The position numbers and the translations under genes are program-made. Below are positions 8,568 to 17,436 of a stretch of 64,000 nt of DNA, piece by piece. How positions within the stretch are numbered: position 1 is the stretch's first letter; each line of letters begins with the position of its first letter. Source of the DNA: an uncultured Clostridium sp. (GTDB lineage: Bacteria > Bacillota > Clostridia > Clostridiales > Clostridiaceae); the NCBI GenBank assembly GCA_900540255.1, contig UQFE01000014.1:6537-70536 (forward strand), read 5' to 3'. The notes below the pieces were generated by a model. The model had not been told where the DNA came from, searched no databases, and saw nothing but the letters and a program-made list of their open reading frames with translations.

Positions 8568-9392
8568 ATGTTTTGTAAAAGATGCGGAACAAAACTTCCA
8601 GACGATTCTAAGTTTTGTTCAAATTGTGGCTTTTCATTTGATCCTACTAACTCTACTAATTCTAATGATGCTATTTCAGAATTTCAAAAAAAATGCACAG
8701 AATCAATTCCAAATATAAAAGATTTTTTAATTTCAATATTTACTTCACCTATAAAATGTTGTATTGAATATTCAGAAAAACTTTCTCTTAAATTTTCTTC
8801 ACTTTATTTTATAGTAACAGCTTTTATAATTTCATTAATATCTACACTATCTTTAAAAGGAATGATAAGTACTTTTTCAAAATCACTAATTAATTTTTTA
8901 TATACTTTAGATAGTTCTGAACTTTCAAATGCCGAATTATTTTATATATCAGCTGACTTAAATGCACTATTGGATTCTATTCTTCCTTTTTCAAAGATAT
9001 TTTTAACATTTATTCTTTCATTCTTTGCTTTCTTTGGATTATTAACATTAATTTGCTTCTTTATACACAATTGTATTCTTAAATATAAAGTTAAATTTAG
9101 AAAATATATTGTAGTTGCTTGTGTTGGTATTACTATTGAATCTGCAGTATTAATAATATTTATTATATTATCTATAATTACGCCTATATTAGCAATCTTA
9201 TTTTTATCTGTAATAAATCTTGCTTTAACTATTATCTTATATGAAGGAATATCAAATTTAAAGGAAAAGAAACAATCTGATCCTTATTGCTTTGCTATTA
9301 GCTATACTATAGCATCTTTTATTACATCTTTTATTATTATTCAAATTATTATTTCTCATATATTTTCATTAATTACTTCTAGTTTTTATTAA
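8568..9392 (+). CDS. Zinc-ribbon membrane protein
   Basis: 274 residues. The N-terminus carries a zinc ribbon with cysteines at positions 3, 6, 17 and 20 (CKRCG...CSNCG), then a Ser/Asn/Thr linker and four or five hydrophobic helices (for example LYFIVTAFIISLIS, FLTFILSFFAFFGLLTLI, ILFLSVINLALTIILY). Proteins of this build are common in clostridia and uncharacterised. An AAGGAG site sits 7 bases before the ATG. A terminator follows. Confidence 0.75.
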   Translation: MFCKRCGTKLPDDSKFCSNCGFSFDPTNSTNSNDAISEFQKKCTESIPNIKDFLISIFTSPIKCCIEYSEKLSLKFSSLYFIVTAFIISLISTLSLKGMISTFSKSLINFLYTLDSSELSNAELFYISADLNALLDSILPFSKIFLTFILSFFAFFGLLTLICFFIHNCILKYKVKFRKYIVVACVGITIESAVLIIFIILSIITPILAILFLSVINLALTIILYEGISNLKEKKQSDPYCFAISYTIASFITSFIIIQIIISHIFSLITSSFY

Positions 9393-9424
9393 TATTACTA
9401 AATTATATTAATTTTTCCACGTAA

Positions 9425-9503
9425 AAAATACCAGTAACAACTAATTAAACTGCCTCCTGTCAAATAGATAGGGGACAGTTCAAAATTTTACTGGTATTTT
9501 TTT
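9425..9503 (+). terminator. Terminator after the zinc-ribbon gene
   Basis: AAAATACCAGTAA and TTTTACTGGTATTTTTTT form the outer stem. A nested CTGTC...GACAG stem lies in the loop, giving a two-tier hairpin ending in T. Confidence 0.7.
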
Positions 9504-9575
9504 ATTATTTAAATTTCTCTTAATTTGTTTCTATTATATTTTTATATAAATGAAAAATTTTCTTTTGATTTCTTA

Positions 9576-9728
9576 CTATTCTTTAAATGACTTTTTAATT
9601 TCTTCTATGAATTTATATATTGTTGGAGAAAATACTTGATGATTTTTCCATACTATTACAGCACCAGTTTCAACCTTAGGGAAAAGTTGCTTAAAACAAA
9701 TATTACTTTCTTCATTAATCTTTTTCAT
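9576..9728 (-). pseudogene. LysR-type regulator remnant (effector-domain tail)
   Basis: Fifty codons read MKKINEESNICFKQLFPKVE ... VIVWKNHQVFSPTIYKFIEE and stop. This looks like the last beta-alpha unit of a LysR substrate-binding domain, where a lone Trp-Lys strand is followed by the phrase S-P-x-I-x-x-F. No HTH half exists upstream. It is a fragment, and the only item in the 9504-9864 gap. Confidence 0.5.
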
Positions 9729-9864
9729 TTTTAAATAACAATAATTTATTAATATTACATATTTTAACTTTGCTGTTTTTAATAAATACTATTATAATAT
9801 ATCTTGTCATTTTTATTATTTTAAAATAATAATTATAAAAATAATTGGCGGTGATTTTTTACAA

Positions 9865-10305
9865 ATGAAAAATATTAATATTTTTGTTTATGGAAGTTTA
9901 AGAGAAGGATTTTTTAATTATGATAAATACTTATCTGGTAAAATTTCAAAGAAAATGAATGCTAAATTAAATAATGTTGAATTATATCATATGCCTTATA
10001 AGGGATATCCAGCAATAATTAATGGACAAGACTCTATATTAGGTGAAATAATGGTTATTAACGAAGCTGATTATGATTCTACTTTAGAAGCAATGGATGC
10101 AATGGAAGGGTTCTTAGGTGAAGGAAATCCTGAAAATGAATATCATAAGATGATTTTTGAAGTTGAAAATCTTGAAAGTAATGAAATTGAATCATGTTAT
10201 GTTTATTTTTATAATAAAGATAAAGATGAACTTTTTGATTATAAAGCAGTTTATCTTCCTAATGGAGATTGGAAAGAACATATGTTATCAAACTATCTTG
10301 TTTAA
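9865..10305 (+). CDS. Gamma-glutamylcyclotransferase-like (AIG2/GGACT) protein
   Basis: 146 residues opening with NIFVYGSLREGFFN, the glycine loop of the gamma-glutamylcyclotransferase fold, with an acidic helix (LEAMDAMEGFLGEG) holding the expected catalytic Glu and a C-terminal CYVYFYN strand. Such enzymes release 5-oxoproline from gamma-glutamyl amines. The real substrate in clostridia is not known. It ends in a shared bidirectional terminator with the converging YARHG gene. Confidence 0.75.
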   Translation: MKNINIFVYGSLREGFFNYDKYLSGKISKKMNAKLNNVELYHMPYKGYPAIINGQDSILGEIMVINEADYDSTLEAMDAMEGFLGEGNPENEYHKMIFEVENLESNEIESCYVYFYNKDKDELFDYKAVYLPNGDWKEHMLSNYLV

Positions 10306-10333
10306 AAGGGTGCCTTACCTAGGCACCCTTTTT
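10304..10333. terminator. Bidirectional terminator between converging genes
   Basis: AAAAGGGTGCCT and AGGCACCCTTTTT form a GC-rich stem with A and T runs on either side, between a plus-strand stop (10305) and a minus-strand stop (10338). Confidence 0.85.
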
Positions 10334-10337
10334 ACTA

Positions 10338-11021
10338 TTATCTTGTAGCTTCTTCTTTTAATATCATTGAAACATTATATTCTTCAACACTATTAAGAGT
10401 TACATCTTTTGATGTTGGAGTATACCAATATCTACCCACAAAAAAATCCTTCCATTCATTACTAACAAAAATATATCCATGACGTGCATATATTTCATTT
10501 CTTGCAACTGCTAATTCATAAGATGATAATGATTTTAACTCCTTAGAAGTAACCTTTCTATAACTGCTATCTGGAATTATAAAATCTACATTAGAATAAT
10601 CTTGATCATCATTTGAAAATCCTTCATTTTCAACCTTTTTTATCAACATTACATTAGCATATTCTATTTCGCTTAAATCATCTGTTGTAACTTTATTTTT
10701 ACTTTTAACATACCATCTTTGATTACTAAAATAATTAATCATCTTTTTTTGCTTAAAAATATATCCATGACGTGCATATATTTCATTTCTTGCAATTTCT
10801 AATTCATCTGAAGTCAATCCCATTAAATCATCTTCGGTTAAATAGCGAGTACTACTATCAGGAATAACAAAGTAATTATTCTTAACAGAAGTTGTAGTTA
10901 TTATATTTATTTCCTTATGTTTATTATTAAAATAATCACATTTTGAAATAGATAATACACTACTTACAATCACTACTCCACAAATAGTACCTATTACTTT
11001 CTTATTCATTATATCCCCCAA
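10338..11021 (-). CDS. Extracytoplasmic protein with two YARHG domains
   Basis: 227 residues: an N-terminal hydrophobic signal/anchor (VIGTICGVVIVSSVLSI), then two copies of the YARHG domain, each containing ARNEIYARHGYIF followed by an aromatic-rich W-Y segment (about residues 70-110 and 170-212). YARHG domains occur in exported Gram-positive proteins and are thought to act at the cell surface. The start could be the second Met (MNKKVIG), which better fits a signal peptide. Function unknown. Confidence 0.8.
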   Translation of the reverse strand: MGDIMNKKVIGTICGVVIVSSVLSISKCDYFNNKHKEINIITTTSVKNNYFVIPDSSTRYLTEDDLMGLTSDELEIARNEIYARHGYIFKQKKMINYFSNQRWYVKSKNKVTTDDLSEIEYANVMLIKKVENEGFSNDDQDYSNVDFIIPDSSYRKVTSKELKSLSSYELAVARNEIYARHGYIFVSNEWKDFFVGRYWYTPTSKDVTLNSVEEYNVSMILKEEATR

Positions 11022-11147
11022 TATTAGATTTGTACTTTTCTATATTATGCATGAATTTAATATTAATTTACAAATTAATGATTTTATTTAATATTATAAT
11101 ATAAAAATATAAATAATTTTTAGATGTTAAAATATGATACTAATAGT

Positions 11148-11217
11148 AAGGGGATGTCGCACTAAAACTTTTATAAACAATATATTGTAGTATTTATTCT
11201 TAATGCGACATCCCCTT
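11148..11217. terminator. Perfect 14-bp inverted repeat with a 42-base loop
   Basis: AAGGGGATGTCGCA at 11148-11161 is exactly complementary to 11204-11217. The stem is GC-rich compared with its surroundings and the loop is pure A/T. It separates asnB from the YARHG gene and may terminate asnB or be a small mobile-repeat relic. Confidence 0.55.
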
Positions 11218-11300
11218 ATATAAAATAAAAACTGTTATATAAAATTTTTACACTTCTATATAACAACTTTAAAATTACTCAACTAATTATAAGGCATACA

Positions 11301-13181
11301 TTATGCTAACCTGCATATATCACCATTTTTATTAAAATCACTTTTAAACTCTAATTCACTTATAGATTTTCCTTCAACATATAATTCATACCATAAGCAA
11401 AACATAAATACTGTCCAAACCTTTCTTGAGTTATCCCTTTTTCCTTCTATATGTTCATCTAGTAAATTAATTACATATTCTTTATTTATTAGTTTATCAA
11501 CATTTGCATTAGAAATAATTTCTCTAACATACTTTCCTAAATAACTTTTTAACCATACTCTTATAGGAGTTGGAAAACCTAATTTTTTCTTTTCTTTCAT
11601 ATAAGGTGGAACTATATCTTTAAAAGCTTCTCTTAATAAAACTTTTGTATTTTTCTTACTTACCTTTTGAGCTAAAGATAATTTTTCAGCACATTTTAAA
11701 ACTTCTGTATCTAAAAATGGAACTCTTAGCTCTAAAGAATGTGCCATAGACATTTTATCAGCTTTTAATAAAATATCTCCTTCTAACCAAGTATTTATAT
11801 CTATATATTGCATTGTTGTAACACTATCATAATTATTTTTATCACATTCTTTATATAACTTTCCTAAAATATCACTATATGTATTTTTTTCATCATAATC
11901 ATATACCATATTTTTCACTTCTTCATTACTAAATATTTTAGCATTTCCTATATATCTATCTTTTAACTTAGTAGTTCCTCTTAATAAATAATTCTTTCCT
12001 TTTATATCTGGAAGCTTTTTAGCTACTTTATTAACTTCATATTTTATTACTTCTGGTAAATATGAAAATGGTTTAAGACTATAATATTCTTTATAAATAT
12101 TATATCCTCCAAATAATTCATCTGAACCCTCACCTGATAAAACTACCTTTACATGTTTTCTGGCTTCTTTTGATAATAAATAAATTCCAACACAAGATGG
12201 ATCTGCTAATGGATCATCCATATAATAAGCTACACTGGGAAGTGCTTTTATATAATCTTGCTCTGATACATTTATTGATATGTTTTCTACCCCTAAATAT
12301 TTAGCTGTTTTCTTTGCAACAGTTAATTCATTATATTCCTCTACATCAAATCCAACTGAAAATGTTTTTATTTTAGGATTAATCTTTGCTGCTAAAGCTG
12401 TAACAATAGTAGAATCTATGCCTCCAGAAAGAAAACTTCCTACTTCAACATTAGCTATCATATGATGCTTTATTGAATCATTTACACAATCATAAATTTC
12501 CTTTTCAGTTACTCCTTCATTACTAAACTTAATATCATGATATTTATAAAATTTTAAACTTCCATCCTTTATCGTAAAATATGTACCATTTGGGACTTCC
12601 TTTATTTCATTAATAATAGTGTTATAATTAGGAGTATATTGAAATGATAAATAATTTTGTAATGCTTCATGATCTACACTTATATTTTTAAGTAACTTTA
12701 TTAATGCCTTATATTCTGATGAAAAAGCTATAAAGTCATCATTATTTATATAATATAACGGCTTTATTCCAAAAGTATCTCTTGCTCCAAATACTATTTT
12801 GCTTATTTCATCATATACAATAAATGAGAACATTCCCCTTAGTTTACTTAAACACTTTTCTCCATAATTAATATAAGCTGTTAATAAAACTTCTGTGTCT
12901 GAATTTGTAGTAAATTTATTATTTTTAAGCAATTCTTTTCTTAACTCTTTATGATTATATATTTCACCATTAAATATAATAGTTTTATTTTCTTTCTTAA
13001 ATGGCTGATTCCCACCTTCTAAATCTATTATACTTAATCTATTAAATCCAAATGCAATATTATCTTTTATAAAATATCCTGTATCATCAGGTCCCCTATG
13101 AATTATTTTTTTTGTTAATTGTCTTATAATAACTCCATCTGCTTCTTTATTTTTATAGTATATTGATATATGACCACACAT
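11301..13181 (-). CDS. asnB: Asparagine synthase (glutamine-hydrolysing)
   Basis: 626 residues, the usual AsnB size. The protein starts MCGH, giving the N-terminal Cys nucleophile of class II glutaminase (residues 1-190, with NGEIYNH and SDTEVLL). The synthetase half has the PP-loop SGGIDST near residue 255 and SGEGSDELFGGY. It makes asparagine from aspartate, ATP and glutamine-derived ammonia. Monocistronic; 120 bases of AT-rich sequence lie upstream. Some family members modify cell-wall or secondary metabolites, but nothing nearby suggests that. Confidence 0.92.
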   Translation of the reverse strand: MCGHISIYYKNKEADGVIIRQLTKKIIHRGPDDTGYFIKDNIAFGFNRLSIIDLEGGNQPFKKENKTIIFNGEIYNHKELRKELLKNNKFTTNSDTEVLLTAYINYGEKCLSKLRGMFSFIVYDEISKIVFGARDTFGIKPLYYINNDDFIAFSSEYKALIKLLKNISVDHEALQNYLSFQYTPNYNTIINEIKEVPNGTYFTIKDGSLKFYKYHDIKFSNEGVTEKEIYDCVNDSIKHHMIANVEVGSFLSGGIDSTIVTALAAKINPKIKTFSVGFDVEEYNELTVAKKTAKYLGVENISINVSEQDYIKALPSVAYYMDDPLADPSCVGIYLLSKEARKHVKVVLSGEGSDELFGGYNIYKEYYSLKPFSYLPEVIKYEVNKVAKKLPDIKGKNYLLRGTTKLKDRYIGNAKIFSNEEVKNMVYDYDEKNTYSDILGKLYKECDKNNYDSVTTMQYIDINTWLEGDILLKADKMSMAHSLELRVPFLDTEVLKCAEKLSLAQKVSKKNTKVLLREAFKDIVPPYMKEKKKLGFPTPIRVWLKSYLGKYVREIISNANVDKLINKEYVINLLDEHIEGKRDNSRKVWTVFMFCLWYELYVEGKSISELEFKSDFNKNGDICRLA

Positions 13182-13324
13182 ATTACTCCTCCTATCATAT
13201 CAATAATTATATCCATTTTTTTCTATAAATTTCTTTAATTTAAAATTTTTTTAAAATTTTTATATATCAAATAAAAGAAAGCATTAATATAATATATTAA
13301 AGTAATTAAAAGGATTTATTGTTT

Positions 13325-13834
13325 ATGAAAAAATTACTAATTGGATTACTTATTTCTTGTTCTTGTTTAGGAGTTTCCTGTAATATACCTAATTCTATTT
13401 CCTCCCCTCAAAATGATTCTCACAATTATAATTCAAATGTTGAGGATTTTTATTTAGACCAAAATAAAAAAAATGATATTCAGCCATATATAGATGCTAA
13501 AGATTACTTACAAGAAGAGTTAGATAATACTGAATATAACTTTTATATATCATTAAATAAAGATACTAAAACTATAACAATTACTATTAATGAAGGCGAT
13601 ACTTCTGTTTCAACTTTAAGAAATTTAGGAATAGATGATGAAACTATTATAGAAGAAACAAAAATGGAAGAACTTTATTCTGCTGCTCAAAATTTTGGAC
13701 TTGTAATTACTAATGAATTAACTGAATTATATGATGTTCCTGACTTGAATATAGAAATTTGTGTTAAAATAGGTAATGAACTTGTTTGTACATTTGATGG
13801 CTATGGTAATTGTTTATATAGCATATTTAATTAA
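13325..13834 (+). CDS. Small secreted lipoprotein of unknown function
   Basis: About 169 residues. MKKLLIGLLISCSC is a lipoprotein signal with a lipobox at LLISC, so the mature protein should be diacylated and membrane-tethered. The mature part is acidic and Asn/Ser-rich at first, then forms a compact domain (YNFYISLNKDTKTITITINEGD...). AAAGGA lies 10 bases before the ATG at 13325, which I prefer over the in-frame TTG two codons earlier. No family recognised. Confidence 0.65.
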   Translation: MKKLLIGLLISCSCLGVSCNIPNSISSPQNDSHNYNSNVEDFYLDQNKKNDIQPYIDAKDYLQEELDNTEYNFYISLNKDTKTITITINEGDTSVSTLRNLGIDDETIIEETKMEELYSAAQNFGLVITNELTELYDVPDLNIEICVKIGNELVCTFDGYGNCLYSIFN

Positions 13835-13927
13835 ATAAATATAAAAATTACTTAATTTATGTATTTTTCTCTATTAATATGATAATACTAAATTTAGAAA
13901 AAGATTTCAAAAGCTTCTTTTTCTAAA

Positions 13928-14028
13928 AGATAAGATAGACTATCACATTGCTCTTATGATGATAGTATATCTTATCTAAAAATTTATAAAAATATAACTG
14001 GAAATCAAATTTTCAGTTATATTTTTTA
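13928..14028 (+). terminator. Tandem hairpins after the lipoprotein gene
   Basis: A 10-bp imperfectly extended stem (AGATAAGATA at 13928 with its complement ending 13977) is followed by a second hairpin (AATATAACTG / CAGTTATATT, 13992-14023) that runs into T. The second is the likely terminator. Confidence 0.6.
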
Positions 14029-14060
14029 ACTAATAATACTGATTTTTATATAATATAAAA

Positions 14061-14092
14061 AATGTGTATTTCCCATTAAGAAAATACACATT
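14061..14092 (-). terminator. Terminator of the alcohol dehydrogenase gene
   Basis: AATGTGTATTT and AAAATACACATT pair 15 bases past the stop codon at 14107. Confidence 0.65.
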
Positions 14093-14106
14093 AAATAAAT
14101 TAAGTA

Positions 14107-15270
14107 TTAAAAACAGTTTTCTAAAATTTTTAAAACTTCTTCAGCAGTAAGTTTTTTATAAGCTCCTCCTAAAACTGTAGAATTTGCAATAAGTGGTAAC
14201 ATTTCTCTTGTAGCTCCAAGTTCACTAATTGATGTAACTATACCTAATTCCTTAATAAATGACTCTAAACATGAAATTCCTTCTTGTGCAACTTCATCTT
14301 TTGTCTTTCCTTCTTCTGAAACACCCCATACTTGTTTTGCAAATCTAACAAACTTATCTAATCCATAAGAATAAATATATCTATAATATGGAATAGAAAT
14401 TGCAGCTAATCCCATTCCATGGGCACAATCAGTATATGCTCCTAATTGATGTTCTATCATGTGAACTTCCCAATCTTGTTCTTTTGATAATCCTGCAACA
14501 GTATTAAGTGCTAATGTTGCACTCCACATTATATTACTTCTTGCTTCATAATTATTAGGATCCTTAACTGCAACTCTTGAATTATCAATTACAGAACGAA
14601 GAAGTCCTTCAATTACATAATCAGATGTATTATTATCTTCACCTGAAAAATATTGTTCCATAAGATGCGACATAATGTCAAATATTCCACTTACCATTTG
14701 ATACTTTGGAAGTGTAAATGTATATTCAGGATTTAATATTGAAAACTTTGGATAAACTTCTGGACCAAAAACTCTTCCTGATTTAATTTTTAATTCATCA
14801 TTTGTTATTACTGATCCACCATTCATTTCTGAACCAGTACCAACCATTGTTAAAACTGAAGCAACTGGCACAATCTTATTATTTAAAGGTTCAAAGTCCA
14901 TCCAATATTTCTTAAATGAATCACCCTCACAATATGCAGAAACAGAAATTGCTTTTGCACAATCTATTACAGAACCTCCACCAACAGCTAAAATAAGATC
15001 TACATTGTTCTCACGAACTAATGATGCACCTTCTAATACTTTTTCATAAGTTGGGTTAGGCATAACCCCTGATAATTCAACTACTTTCTTTCCACTTTCA
15101 TTTAAAATAGATATTAATTCATCATATAATCCTATTTTCTTAATTGCATTTTTTCCGTAAGCTAAAAGCACTGTATTTCCATAGTTAGCAAGCTCACCTT
15201 TTAAATTCTTTAAAGAATCTTTTCCAAAGTGTATTTTTGTTGGATTGTAATAAGTAAAATCATATAGCAT
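14107..15270 (-). CDS. Iron-containing alcohol dehydrogenase (butanol-dehydrogenase type)
   Basis: 387 residues of the Fe-ADH family. VGGGSVIDCAKAI is the NAD(P)-binding glycine loop. Metal ligands are visible as Asp/His in FDIMSHLMEQYF and His in EHQLGAYTDCAHGMGLA. Such enzymes (BdhA/YqhD-like) reduce aldehydes to alcohols in clostridial fermentation. An AAAGGAGG site precedes the ATG by a few bases. It stands alone, and its promoter region lies in the AT-rich stretch that also holds CRISPR-like repeats. Confidence 0.88.
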   Translation of the reverse strand: MLYDFTYYNPTKIHFGKDSLKNLKGELANYGNTVLLAYGKNAIKKIGLYDELISILNESGKKVVELSGVMPNPTYEKVLEGASLVRENNVDLILAVGGGSVIDCAKAISVSAYCEGDSFKKYWMDFEPLNNKIVPVASVLTMVGTGSEMNGGSVITNDELKIKSGRVFGPEVYPKFSILNPEYTFTLPKYQMVSGIFDIMSHLMEQYFSGEDNNTSDYVIEGLLRSVIDNSRVAVKDPNNYEARSNIMWSATLALNTVAGLSKEQDWEVHMIEHQLGAYTDCAHGMGLAAISIPYYRYIYSYGLDKFVRFAKQVWGVSEEGKTKDEVAQEGISCLESFIKELGIVTSISELGATREMLPLIANSTVLGGAYKKLTAEEVLKILENCF

Positions 15271-15395
15271 AATTAACCTCCTTTGCTTTTTAGTGCATAT
15301 ATTTACACTAATTATTTTTTACTACTTTATATACATATTCATTAGTATGTTTTATATTTATAATTTTTATTTATATTTTATTTAATAACTTCTTG

Positions 15396-15532
15396 ATTTA
15401 TATTCTAATATGGAGCTACTTCTACTTGAATTATGTAACAATTCTACTGATATACTCGAAATTTAAATTCCAATATGGTGCTATTTAAATATCTAATATA
15501 ATGTACAACATAATTTAAATTCCAATATGGTG
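15396..15532. CRISPR. Candidate vestigial CRISPR repeats (three copies)
   Basis: ATTTAAATTCCAATATGGTG occurs exactly at 15461-15480 and 15513-15532; the first copy extends to a 30-base element ending CTATTTAAAT at 15490. A third, decayed copy lies at 15396-15425 (ATTTATATTCTAATATGGAG...). The gap between the decayed and first intact copy is 35 bases, a normal spacer size; the next gap is only 22. The repeat resembles clostridial 30-nt repeats that end in A/T-rich half-palindromes. No cas gene is in the window. The rest of 15271-15829 shows no gene. Confidence 0.35.
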
Positions 15533-15829
15533 TTTATATTTTGCTTTAATTAATTTATTATAAAGTACTACATACGGAATCATTTGTAAATACTTTTGGT
15601 GTAATTTTGTATTTTAAAGTATATATGTTGCTTTTTATCTACTAATTTTTATATTTTAAATATTTTCTTTCTATTATTGATATTTATTAATTTAAAAATT
15701 GTTTTCTTTTTTACTTACACATCAAACTCTCTCCTTATAAATTTAAATTTATATCTCTACTCATATCTTTATACCTTTTTAATAATAAAAGTCACCTAAA
15801 ATAAAAATTTTAAGTGACTTTTATTATTA

Positions 15830-16127
15830 CTAAACAAGCTTTTGCTCAAATATATTATCTAAATTAAGCTTCTTAACTCTTTCTGCTATTTCATCCTTAT
15901 CAATAGTGTAAAGTCCTAATTCCTGCATTCTCTTAAAATAACTAGCTCCAGCAAAGGTATATCTATCCTTTCTTCCTTCTCTAGTTTCAGCTTTTTCATT
16001 TTCATAAGCAATCAAATCACCAATAGCTATAGATGAAGGGAAAATCAAAAGATGCATTCCTATCATAAGTCTTACTGCATTATGACCAGCTAAACTTCCT
16101 GTACATATAGCTTCACCTCGATATGCC
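15830..16127 (-). pseudogene. FAD-dependent oxidoreductase (GidA/TrmFO-like), 3' half cut off by the prophage
   Basis: 99 codons continue a frame interrupted at the attachment site: AYRGEAICTGSLAGHNA... to a stop at 15830. The other piece lies at 52682-52920 and ends ...GLFVGHTEV. Joining them restores an uninterrupted GidA/TrmFO-type C-terminus (CAGEKSGLFVGHTEV-AYRGEA). The apparent ATG at 16129 is created by phage bases and is not a real start. This half has no promoter of its own that I can see. Confidence 0.8.
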
Positions 16128-16146
16128 AAACTGCAAACTGTATGCG
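16111..16146. other. attL, left prophage junction
   Basis: The host gene sequence ...CCTCGATATGC is followed by CA at 16127-16128 and then phage sequence AACTGCAAACTG. Comparison with attR (CA at 52680-52681) leaves CA as the only shared dinucleotide, as expected for a large serine integrase with a 2-bp crossover. The reconstructed attP has GCAGTTT and AAACTGC as inverted arms around the crossover. Confidence 0.85.
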
Positions 16147-16534
16147 TTCTCTTTTGTATTCAGATTTATCTGAATCATCATTTAATAATAAATTTAAAAA
16201 AGCTAAATTAATATCTGGACTTACTCAACAGAAACTATCTAAGCTAACTGGATTAAGTCGTTCAACTATTAACGACCTAGAGCGTGGAAGTAGAAATAAT
16301 ATTAGTAGAGACACATTATTAAAGTTAATAAAAGTTTTAGATAAAAACATATTATGTGATGATTATTTATTATTTGTATTAAATCAAGAAAAAAATATAT
16401 CCTCATTAATTGATCAGCATGGAATAACTAAATTATGTAGTATTTTAAAATGCAATCATTCAAGTATATATAGATGGAAAGTTTTTAAAAATCAGATTTC
16501 GAAGTCAAAATTTGAAATTATTAAAGAGTTATAA
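16142..16534 (+). CDS. XRE-family helix-turn-helix protein at the phage end
   Basis: 130 residues. The HTH reads AKLISGLTQQKLSKLTGLSR (about residues 20-40) with STINDLERG as recognition helix, and a second HTH-like segment (HGITKLCSILKCNHSSIYRW) lies near the C-terminus. The ATG is only 14 bases from the crossover, with no clear ribosome binding site. In the integrated state its upstream sequence is host DNA, while in the excised circle it is the integrase 3' region, so expression may depend on integration. It could regulate excision or late genes. A terminator follows. Confidence 0.7.
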   Translation: MRSLLYSDLSESSFNNKFKKAKLISGLTQQKLSKLTGLSRSTINDLERGSRNNISRDTLLKLIKVLDKNILCDDYLLFVLNQEKNISSLIDQHGITKLCSILKCNHSSIYRWKVFKNQISKSKFEIIKEL

Positions 16535-16542
16535 TAAAATCT

Positions 16543-16573
16543 AAGCCTTAGAATTTAACTCTAGGGCTTTTTA
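16543..16573 (+). terminator. Terminator of the attL-side XRE gene
   Basis: AAGCCTTAGA and CTCTAGGGCTT form a stem with one mismatch, followed by a T run. Confidence 0.75.
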
Positions 16574-16648
16574 TATAACTTTTATAAAAAATATAGATCA
16601 GATATGAAAACCACTCTAATAAACCATATATATGCAATATTAAATAAT

Positions 16649-17404
16649 TTAGTAGTTAGTTATTATTAACTCCTTATACTTTCCCCTTGCCTTAGTTTCT
16701 CTTGATAAAGAATAATTTACCTCAACTTCTTTTATATTAAATTCTTTATATAATTCTCTAGCTAAAGGATGGTCATTTATTGTTAATAAAAATTTCCCAT
16801 TTATTTCTTTAAGCTTATTAGCTAATAATCTATGCTCTTCTTCTCCAAATTTATTTCCATATCCACAAGTTTCAATATATGGAGGATCACAAAAGAAAAA
16901 GCTATGTTCTCTATCATATTTATCAATAACTTTTTCAAATGATAGATTTTCTACATATGTATTTTTTAATCTATTCCTTAACTCTAATAATGTTTCTTTA
17001 TAAAATATTTGCTGCCCTGGTTTAGTTGTTGTTCCATATCCATAATTATTCCCCTTACCAGCAAAACTTTGAGTAATTAAATATAAAAACCTTATAGCTC
17101 TATGAATTTCTGTCATATGTTCTAATGTACAATTTTTATATTCATCAAATATATCTCGTCCACTAAATTCATATTCTAATAATCTCTCTACTTCTGGAGC
17201 ATGATACTTTATTGTTCTAAATAGATTTATTAACTCCTTATCTATATCATTTATAACTTCTATCTTACTATTCTCTTTTCCAAAGTATACCCATCCTGCT
17301 CCAAAGAATAATTCTATATAGCATGTATGCTCTGGAATCATTTCTATTATAGTTTTTCTTAACTTTGATTTTCCTCCTACTCTACAAATAGGTGGTTTTA
17401 GCAT
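16649..17404 (-). CDS. dam: Phage DNA adenine methyltransferase (Dam/DpnII type)
   Basis: 251 residues of the D12 class adenine-N6 methyltransferase group. GGKSKLRKTI and ELFFGAGWVYFGK form the AdoMet-binding motifs X/I, and FFFCDPPYIET holds catalytic motif IV (DPPY). Dam-family enzymes usually methylate GATC, though specificity cannot be proved here. It may shield phage DNA from restriction or mark it for packaging. It is the last gene before attL, and its promoter contains a consensus LexA box, so damage-induced expression is expected. Confidence 0.88.
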   Translation of the reverse strand: MLKPPICRVGGKSKLRKTIIEMIPEHTCYIELFFGAGWVYFGKENSKIEVINDIDKELINLFRTIKYHAPEVERLLEYEFSGRDIFDEYKNCTLEHMTEIHRAIRFLYLITQSFAGKGNNYGYGTTTKPGQQIFYKETLLELRNRLKNTYVENLSFEKVIDKYDREHSFFFCDPPYIETCGYGNKFGEEEHRLLANKLKEINGKFLLTINDHPLARELYKEFNIKEVEVNYSLSRETKARGKYKELIITNY

Positions 17405-17436
17405 ATTATCACATCCTTTTAAATACTCTTATATAT

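Noticed and set aside
15830..16129. A complete 99-residue host protein
   Set aside because: It is the 3' portion of the split oxidoreductase; the ATG arises from phage-derived bases at the junction.
16111..16146. A tRNA gene as integration target
   Set aside because: No cloverleaf can be formed on either strand; the target is a protein gene.
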